NCBI GenBank assembly: GCA_015501585.1
Contig: JADNRY010000238.1
Location: forward strand, 1 to 64,000
Direction: 5' to 3'
DNA: 64,000 bases
Source of the DNA: Rhodocollybia butyracea
Lineage: Eukaryota > Basidiomycota > Agaricomycetes > Agaricales > Omphalotaceae
In this document: piece by piece, positions 57,405-64,000 of the stretch
Position numbering within the stretch: position 1 is the first letter of the stretch
Layout: each line of letters begins with the position of its first letter
The notes under the pieces: model-generated
Databases searched by the model: none
Seen by the model: only the letters and a program-made list of their open reading frames with translations
Told to the model about the DNA's origin: nothing
Program-made: the position numbers and the translations under genes

Positions 57405-57582
57405 ATGCTGCAGAATGACATCATAACTGTGGAGCACTGGAATGATGTCATAACTGCGGAGCACTGGAATGATATCATAACTGTGGAGCTGGAATGATGT
57501 CATAACTGCGGAGCAGTAAGATGACATCATAACTGTGGAGCATCAGAACTGCGGAGTAGTAGAATGATGTCATGGTGTAACA
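57405..57582. repeat. 27-bp direct repeats with TGATGTCA cores, about six copies
   Basis: Unit GAATGATGTCATAACTGCGG with variants ATGACATCAT and ATGATATCAT. The TGAYRTCA core resembles bZIP/ATF-type sites. Position upstream of the TATA box fits an LTR enhancer. Confidence 0.65.
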
Positions 57583-57796
57583 TGCAGTGACTGGTGTTCA
57601 ATCATTCTAGTGGAACCGAAGTTGATTAACAGTATGTTCATGTGTGCAACATTATGCCAAATAATGTAGAGAAAATGAGTAATGAACGTAAAATGTATAT
57701 GATAAGTAGAAATCTTAATGATAGTAGTAGTAGTTGGTTAATAATAATAGAAAAAGATGTGTATATGCTTATAGTTTGGGTATGGGTCATAACAGC

Positions 57797-58216
57797 TCAT
57801 CCAATGAACCGCCGTGTAGCCCGCTCATCATAATAGAGATGCGTTACGCCATTCTTCTTTATGTACTGCCAGGTTGATTCCGCGCCTTTGGTAGTGGCTG
57901 CAAACCTCACTGTAGGCGCCAAAATTGTAACATTGTAGAATGGCAAAAAAGCCTGATTGTCATTCCGAGCCACTACGAATATAATAAGTTGGAGATGAGA
58001 ATGAGTGATTAGAAGGGGGCCGTTAGATGAACTCTTCCACATTGGAGGGCTGAAGCCTGAGCTGTCCCACACAGCAACTGCTGCTATGACAGCACAGCAC
58101 TGAGGAATGACTCTGTCATAAGCATTACTGACATGAGTGGAAGCAAAAGTCTCACAAGACTCAAAGCAGCAAAAAGCTATGCATATTTGCGTCTCGTGGA
58201 TCAATAAATAAGGCAA
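57797..58216 (-). CDS. Uncharacterised 139-residue frame
   Basis: I do not recognise it. It begins MPYLLIHETQICIAFCCFES and ends WQYIKKNGVTHLYYDERATR. Possible intron signals occur inside, so the true product may differ. It lies downstream of the Plavaka C-terminus on the same strand and may belong to that element or to flank. Confidence 0.25.
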   Translation of the reverse strand: MPYLLIHETQICIAFCCFESCETFASTHVSNAYDRVIPQCCAVIAAVAVWDSSGFSPPMWKSSSNGPLLITHSHLQLIIFVVARNDNQAFLPFYNVTILAPTVRFAATTKGAESTWQYIKKNGVTHLYYDERATRRFIG

Positions 58217-58370
58217 GGTGGCTTTTGATCTGCATCTGCGTGAAATTTTGTAGCTGAGCTCACATCTGCTTTGAGTGGGTTTTGGTATGCACTAGTGCTT
58301 TACCACCCCCACACATTGTGTTAATCTCCTGGTTAATCTTCAGCTCATGAAATTTAAAACAGATTGATAA

Positions 58371-58792
58371 TTAATATATTGTCTGATACGTATATTTACT
58401 CTGAAAGTTATTCACAAAAAATGAGGGACATTCATCCAGAATATTGTCTGAAGTCCAACTTCTGCTCCACTCATTTGAGCTTGGGACCAACATACAGCTC
58501 TGCCTAATATCTGACAAAGAGATAATTCCACCTTGCGGAATGCCGTTCAAGGCTGAGGGTTTTACATGATACATCCCATTTTTACTATCAGGTCCACTTT
58601 TAAAGTGAGAAAACCATGTAATGTATGCAAGAGGGGTTCTGGGCCAGTTTGAGGGAGCAGGCTCTTCTAGTATTCCAAATCCTTGCCCGAGTCTTTTTAC
58701 TTTTTCAGGAAGCTGAAATATGACCCTAAGCCTGGCAACTCTATGACCTATTACTGCTGTAGATTCGGCTTCATTGTTGACTAACACTATCA
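58371..58792 (-). pseudogene. Plavaka transposase, C-terminal fragment
   Basis: Continues the gene from 59166 after the MITE. Text: NNEAESTAVIGHRVARLRVI, FQLPEKVKRLGQGFGILEEP, AYITWFSHFKSGPDSKNGMY, GIISLSDIRQSCMLVPS and a Trp/Asp/Asn-rich end (WTSDNILDECPSFFVNNFQS) with a stop at 58371. This is the usual C-terminal region of Plavaka proteins. Joining it to the upstream part across the MITE, keeping one CA/TG, gives an uninterrupted frame. Confidence 0.85.
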
Positions 58793-59165
58793 CATCAGGA
58801 AAAGCCGTTTTTGCCTAGGTGACCCCAGAGTGGCCTAAAGCAAACTAGGTGACCTATGAATCCTATGGCATCCTAAGAATTTGGGCTCGTCCCTTGCCAG
58901 TCAAGGCTCTTGAGGATTCCCTAGGCAAGCCTAGGTTTGCCCAGGTTTGCCCAGGTGCTCCTGGGAAACACCTGGGGAACACCTGGGCAAACCTGGGCAA
59001 ACCTAGGCTTGCCCTGGGTTTGCCTAGGATACCCTAGGGAATCCTCAAGAGCCTTGATTGGCAAGGGACGAGCCCAAATTCCTAGGATGCCATAGGATTC
59101 ATAGGTCACCTAGTTTGCTTTAGGCCATTCTGGGGTCACCTAGGCAAAAATGGCTTTTCCTGATG
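58793..59165. mobile_element. Palindromic MITE, copy 4 (373 bp, TSD CA)
   Basis: Same termini as the other copies, reversed central asymmetry relative to copies 1 and 3, flanked by CA (58791-58792, 59166-59167). It interrupts the Plavaka coding sequence near its 3' end. Confidence 0.93.
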
Positions 59166-61288
59166 CACTGTATCATATCTAGGTCCTGACTGAGAGGTTC
59201 TCAAGTTGGTGCCAGACGGGATGGCTTTTACTATTTCTTTTGGCACATCTGAGTCATCATTGAACAGATTAACTGGTGTAAATTTGAAATGGTGCCAAAC
59301 GTCAAGCAAAGTAAAAGGAAGACATCCATTTGCTATAGCTTCTTTTTTTGTAGCCTGTTCTTCTTTCGGAAGATGAGAGTTTATATAGAGCTTCAGTGCT
59401 GGTATAAAACCAGGCACATTATGAGAATTAACAATTGCGTTAAGACTTTTTCTTTTCTCATGCGGATGTTTAGCTATTCAGATGTTGGTCTGCAGCAGTT
59501 CGGACCCAGATTGGGTTTCAACTTTTCTAGCAGCATCAGCAGTGGGAGCTCTTTTAACCTGAGTCTGTCTCTTTTTGCCAAGTTTGGCAACATCAAGGAT
59601 AAGAGCAGTAGTATCCTCTTCCGACTTGTCTTCTTCAGTATCTTCATCATGTGCCATAGTAGTCGAATCAATCCAGTTTCTATAAAACTCATATGACATC
59701 CTTTTTTCTTGTCTTGAAAGCCATTGGGTCATCTGAGGGAAGTGATCATGTTTATTGGTTGCATCCCAGGCTTCTTTTGCCATATCTATGTGCAAACGCT
59801 CAAATGCTTCTGTGTTGTAGTTATCAGTTGTGCCAAGCCACTTGATGGAATCTACATAATGAACCAGAGAGTGAAATTTGGGAATGTTCAAGTGATCTCG
59901 AACACCTTCCGTGACAAAGTAGGCCTTGTTTTTGTGCCATGTTTGTAGCTCTGCATCCATATAGTCTAGAGTCTCCTGGTCATGTGAAGGGTACTGAGCA
60001 AGATGAATGAAATTCAACAAAGCTTTGCAAGCCGCGATGCCTTTTGCATCAACTTTTCCTGTTAGAGATGCGAGGAGAATATGTGCTATGTGCTTATGCT
60101 CAGTCTCAGTTATCTGGCTGAAATCTGCTATCCCTTTTTTGAAATGACGGACACCACATGTAGGCGGTAGCACTTGAAATCGCTCATCAAGTTCATTCAC
60201 ACCTACAATTTCTTGTACCCATTTATGCAGATGCACAAAGACTCCTTGGTAGCATTGGTGAAGAATATCAGGTGTAATGCACCAATGTATGTCTGTTAGA
60301 GGAAATCCTGCCCAAAAAGGTTCAAATCCCCCAGCAACATTGTGCTCCTTCATAGCAGATGTATGTGCATGACTTTTTGCCCTTGATACAGTAGCAGAAG
60401 ACTGATTAGCTACAGCGTCCTTATAAGCTTTATTGATTATTTTTTGAGTCCATGACTGTGTCCATAGATCTCCAGTTACTGCATGGGACAGCTCTTGTGC
60501 TTTTTTTTTGCACTTTGGACAGGTGCCATACTTGGTGCATGTTACAAGACACTGCTCAGGATAGTCTGCCACATATATAGAAAGCAGGGATAGACCATCC
60601 TCACATCACCATCACCTCCAACCATTTCTATTCCCCCTGTTTGCGGATTTCCAGCGGATTTTAATGGTGCCAATACATGAGCCATAGAACAATGAAAAAT
60701 CTCATACGCTCTTAATTTGGAATCTTTTTTTGTGATGCATTTTTTATCAGGCTTATCAACAGAGAGATAAGCAATAAGCACACATGCCCGAGCACTGGGC
60801 TTTCGCCTCAATGCCTTGGGCAAATTTCCAATGGTGAGATAGACAGGATATGCAGATTTGTTCCCTGAGAACCTGGTTAGGTTAGTTTTATCAGAGGCTA
60901 TAATCACAGGGCAGACTGTTCCTCCTTCTGGAATTGCATGCTAGTTTGAGATAAGTTCAAGTAGGATGTCCCATGCTAAGTTCAATTTATCTTAGTAGTA
61001 ATGCTGGCAGTACATACCTGTACTGCGTTCCAGAAACCTGCAGTCCACATTTCGGAGAAGATACGGTTATCTTCAGTCTTTGCTTCCCCTCCACGAAAAA
61101 GCTTTCCTGGCCTATACACCAAGTTTTCGGCAAAGGCGGGATCACCCCACAGTGCTTTGATGGCTTCTACAGGGTTCCGATGATGCACAGTAAACTGTTC
61201 ATCAGGTTTATCGCAGAATGAGAATTGCTTAGTGTACCAATTGCCGCATCTCTCAGGAATTTCATCAATGCACTTCAGCATACCTTTA
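59166..61288 (-). pseudogene. Plavaka transposase, central catalytic part
   Basis: From 61288 leftward: CIDEIPERCGNWYTKQFSF, NPVEAIKALWGDPAFAENLV and FSEMWTAGFWNAVQ; an intron at 60941-61017; then GGTVCPVIIASDKTNLTRFS, NKSAYPVYLTIGNLPKALRR and FHCSMAHVLAPLKSAG. A shift at about 60571-60582 (TATATA run) breaks the frame before DYPEQCLVTCTKYGTCPKC. The next block has WAGFPLTDIHWCITPDILHQ, GVRHFKKGIADFSQITETEH, IPKFHSLVHYVDSIKWLG and NYNTEAFERLHIDMAKEAWD. A TGA at 59478-59480 interrupts in frame, and coding continues in the same frame to the MITE (NSHNVPGFIPALKLYINSHL). These motifs are typical of Plavaka transposases, DDE enzymes widespread in mushrooms. Confidence 0.92.
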
Positions 61289-62551
61289 GAGTCAGTTCGG
61301 CCACTTCAGTTTTCAGGAATCAGAATCAGGATTCAGGAATCCTGAAACATTAATAAGTGGATCATGTCATAAGTTTTGTGCGAAATAACTTGCCGCGTAT
61401 ACGAGCCTACTTGCTCCTGCCTGTATCTTGTTGTTCTTGCTCACATTCCACGCGTTTTTACGCGTTTTCGATGAAAAACACGAAGCCTTAAGCTTAATAG
61501 GAATGATGAAACACTATAATCAAATCTCGTGATTTTTCTTGCGTGAATTAGCTCAAAATTATCGCGCGGTGCAGTGTGTTAATCGATAAACTATTCCCTC
61601 GATGCAACCATCAGATAGCCTTGTGCCAGAGCAAGCACAACTTATCCTTCTCTCCGCAGCTTTCGTTATGCACACAGTCACTGCTGCAGTGAACATCTAT
61701 GGTTCTTCTTACTACTGGAAACAGGACTATCACACTTCTTCTCTCTCAGGGCATGCTCGGGTTGAGGAACTGAAGGCAGGCCATCCAGACCGTATACACA
61801 CAGAGTTGGGGGTTCAACTCCATGTTTTTCTCGGCCTGGTGCATGAGTTAAAGCTCCTGGGCTTTGAAACATCAAGATATGGCATAACCGTTGATGAGCA
61901 ACTTGCCATTTTCTTGTACACCTGCGTGACTGGGTTGTCGATCCGGCATGTTGGCGAGAGGTTCCAGCACTCGAACGAGACTATCTCTCAGTATGTCCTT
62001 TGTTTATCTCTCTCTTTTTTTGTTATCTAATAATGCATAATAAAAGCTATTTCCGAGAAGTCTGTACAACATTCTCGTCTCCTGGATTCTATGATAAGAT
62101 GGTCCATCTTCCCACTCCCAATGATCCACCACACAGCTGCTTATTCAAAAGCTCAACAGCAGAGTTCATTACAGAAGCCTTGAACTTTTTTGTATCACCA
62201 GCAGCGGCTACGTGAGGCACCAAGTGGTCACAGAGCTCTTGACAGTCAGAAAGTAGCTAAATACTGTTGCCTTCAGCTGTATTTGGTGAAATAAAGACAT
62301 CGTTGGATGCACCTTTCGGGAGCAATTGATAGCAAGGTGCTTTACAGGCCGAAGGTTTTTTTTTCTCCATCGAAAACACATAAAAACACGTGGAATATGA
62401 ACGAGAACGACAAGAAAGGGCAGGAGCAGATAGGCGCGGATGCGCGGCAAGTTATTTCACACGACACTTATGACATGATCCGCTTATTAATGTTTCAGGA
62501 TTCCTGAATCCTGATTCTGATTCCTGAAAACTGAGGTGGCCGAACTGACTC
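61289..62551 (+). mobile_element. PIF/Harbinger element, internally deleted (TSD TTA)
   Basis: Ends GAGTCAGTTCGGCCAC and GTGGCCGAACTGACTC, with inverted homology running about 65 bp (CAGTTTTCAGGAATCAG and further). Flanks are TTA on both sides (61286-61288, 62552-62554), the normal PIF/Harbinger target. 1263 bp with one partial transposase frame. It inserted in the Plavaka gene; removal restores its frame. Confidence 0.92.
61602..62215 (+). pseudogene. Harbinger-type transposase N-terminus, truncated
   Basis: Frame starts at ATG 61602 (MQPSDSLVPEQAQLILLSAA). The diagnostic segment is ITVDEQLAIFLYTCVTGLSI followed by RHVGERFQHSNETIS, a helix-turn-helix-like region upstream of the catalytic domain in Harbinger nucleases. 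A 56-nt intron (61991-62046) precedes HYFREVCTTFSSPGFYD and LPTPNDPPHS; the frame then ends near 62215. A separate frame near 62320 gives GAIDSKV, like the first catalytic Asp block (GAIDGTH) of the family, but the rest of the nuclease is missing. Non-functional, but identifies the element. Confidence 0.75.
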
Positions 62552-63884
62552 TTAGAGTTTTTGTAGGTTAGGCCTAATTTTTGCTGTACCTGTCAGTGAA
62601 AGTTGAAAAGTCAGCCAGCTTGAATATTATAACTTCTCAACAACTACCAAGCAGTGGCAAGTCGGATGGCAAGTCACCGAAATTGAAGAACTGAGAGACT
62701 GAGTTACCTGAGGAACTTGAAGCAGACGATCAAGAGCCTTTTGAAAAATCTTTTCTGTGACTGCCCAGTGCACTATTTCCCAATCCAACCGGGAAGTAAA
62801 AGGTTTGTAGCACTCATGATCAGCTTGAACATCAGCTTGAACATGATCTTGAAGGCTAGTACTTTGTTGCTTCTTTGATTGCAAAATATTTTTCCACTGC
62901 TGATGAATGTTGTATTGCTGGCCAATCACCTTACCAGCAGTAGAATGCCACAGCCATTCCCTTGGCTTATCTTCATCATTATCAGCACTGCTGAGGGTGC
63001 GGCCCAAATTGTAACTTGGATGAGCTGCCAGAGAAGCCTCAGATTCTGAGGCATTGGCGTGAGAAGAGGCCTCTAGTAGTACTAGGTCTGAACCTGAAGA
63101 ATCAGAGGAGACTTCACCCATGTCCAAGTCAGAGTCAGACGAGACCTCTGCCATCTCCAAATCTGAAGAATAAGAGAAATCAGAGTGAGTGTCACTCTGA
63201 AGTGTTGAAATATCAAAGTTTGAACTGGCCGGTTTCAAGTGAGGTAGGAAGTCAAACCTGGCTTCCGCTTCCTCTGGCATTGACACATCTGGTTCTGTAA
63301 TGTAGGCCTCTTCCATTTCTTTTTCAGACAAGTCCTGAGCACACTCTGAGACTGTATTCATGATTCATTCAATTAGTTGCCAACCAGTACCACGAGAAGA
63401 TATTCAAATAAAGCTGGACATAACAGAGTCAGGAGACGATAGTAAAGTTGCACAATCGTCACTGTCAAGTTCATCATCCTCTTCCATGTCATCTCCTTCC
63501 AAGCAGGCTTCAATATCCCCACTCTCAGGCTGACCGTCATCAAGTCCATAGGCTTCGAGTTCAAAGTTGTAATCTTTGCCTTCAACATCTTCATATTTTT
63601 TTATTGTCAGCATGATCCAAATCCATTGCATTGGGAACTGCATCATGAAACAATGCCGGTTGTAAAGCCTGGGCTCGCTGCGCCGGGCCAGCTTGGCGAG
63701 AAACAGCCTGATGGGATACCATTACTCTGTTAACAGTTTCTGAGATCCTAGCCATATGGGACTCAGTTTGCCTCAAGTAATACTGTCGATGGGCAATATC
63801 CTTCACAGCCTTGATGTGTCTTTCTCGATTGCCAGGTCTGGTAAAGGCTTTGCCGCAGACGAGACATGCCCATGCTGAGTTCAT
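62552..63884 (-). pseudogene. Plavaka transposase, N-terminal part with C2H2 finger
   Basis: Start ATG 63884 (MNSAWACLVCGKAFTRPGNR). CLVC, twelve residues, then His and a second His in DIAHRQYYL form a C2H2-like finger at residues 7-32. The finger exon ends in DHADNKKI; a run of seven A (63596-63602) shifts the frame into KKYEDVEGKDYNFELEAYG and an acidic stretch. After another change near 63360-63400 come acidic Ser/Asp repeats (SDLEMAEVSSDSDLDMGE), then PREWLWHSTAGKVIGQQYN and LDWEIVHWAVTEKIFQKALD. An intron (62590-62707) is followed by a short exon ending YKNS, where the Harbinger element sits. The finger probably binds the element's ends. Confidence 0.85.
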
Positions 63885-64000
63885 GGTCAGAACGCTTGGA
63901 GGCCAAAGTTGGAGGGGTAAAAACGCCCAAACTGCACTGAGGAACAGTTATATAAGAGTGCCCAGCGAGAATATCAGATGACCATGATACTATCAAGTGA
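63885..64000. other. Upstream flank of the Plavaka gene
   Basis: No motif recognised; the TIR of the Plavaka element is not visible before the window ends. Confidence 0.3.

Larger units (their letters stand above)
56870..57582 (-). repeat. Candidate LTR with direct repeats, TATA box and hairpin array
   Basis: Bounded by TGTTGAAACC at 56870 and GTGTAACA at 57582, giving TG...CA on either strand. Read on the minus strand, 27-bp direct repeats come first, then TATATAAGG, then the hairpin array, an order like U3-R-U5. No second copy or target duplication was found, so the LTR call is an inference. Confidence 0.4.

Overview
The window reads as a transposon graveyard from an Agaricomycete (mushroom-forming basidiomycete). 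The reasons are protein-level matches, by eye, to KDZ and Plavaka transposases, to agaric-type chromodomain Ty3/Gypsy and Ty1/Copia proteins, and short GT-AG introns (about 49-118 nt). I found no convincing intact host gene, rRNA or CRISPR array. tRNA genes were not systematically searchable by eye.

Layout. 1-216: end of a CACTA-like element. 1557-2218: a 30-bp minisatellite. 2965-9839: a minus-strand Copia element. It is cut on the left at 2964 by another element's end. It carries a 373-bp palindromic MITE (3937-4309), and its 5' LTR is split by a 4.2-kb TIR element (5406-9615) that encodes an unnamed multi-exon protein family. 11914-13018: right part of a second CACTA-like element. 13019-14531: a short gag-only Copia-type element with identical 71-bp LTRs.

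16188-33241: one KDZ transposase gene on the minus strand, broken into three pieces. A 12.35-kb chromodomain Gypsy (16785-29135) and a 1.1-kb foldback (29638-30746) lie inside it. The Gypsy itself holds a 573-bp foldback in pol and a 3.28-kb element in gag, and has an antisense coiled-coil/zinc-cluster ORF next to its 3' LTR. 33388-43603: a probable 10.2-kb CACTA-like element with different left and right subterminal arrays. It is filled with decayed Gypsy, LINE, hAT-type and MITE sequence. 43604-49581: two decayed multi-exon minus-strand genes of unknown function. 51731-52674: an inverted-repeat element. 56870-57582: a candidate LTR with an array of eight hairpins that share a loop but differ in their stems. 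58371-63884: a Plavaka transposase gene on the minus strand, broken by a palindromic MITE and by a Harbinger derivative.

Relations. Many insertions were resolved by target-site duplications, and in six of them removing the element joins the interrupted reading frame: KDZ/foldback, Gypsy pol/foldback, Gypsy gag/3.28-kb element, Copia/MITE, Plavaka/MITE and Plavaka/Harbinger. Several coding regions share TGA stops where an Arg CGA codon is expected, which points to CpG deamination and silencing. Elements ending in CATCAGGAAAA, with 2-bp duplications, recur across the window and look like one mobilised family. Family assignments are from remembered motifs; no search was run.
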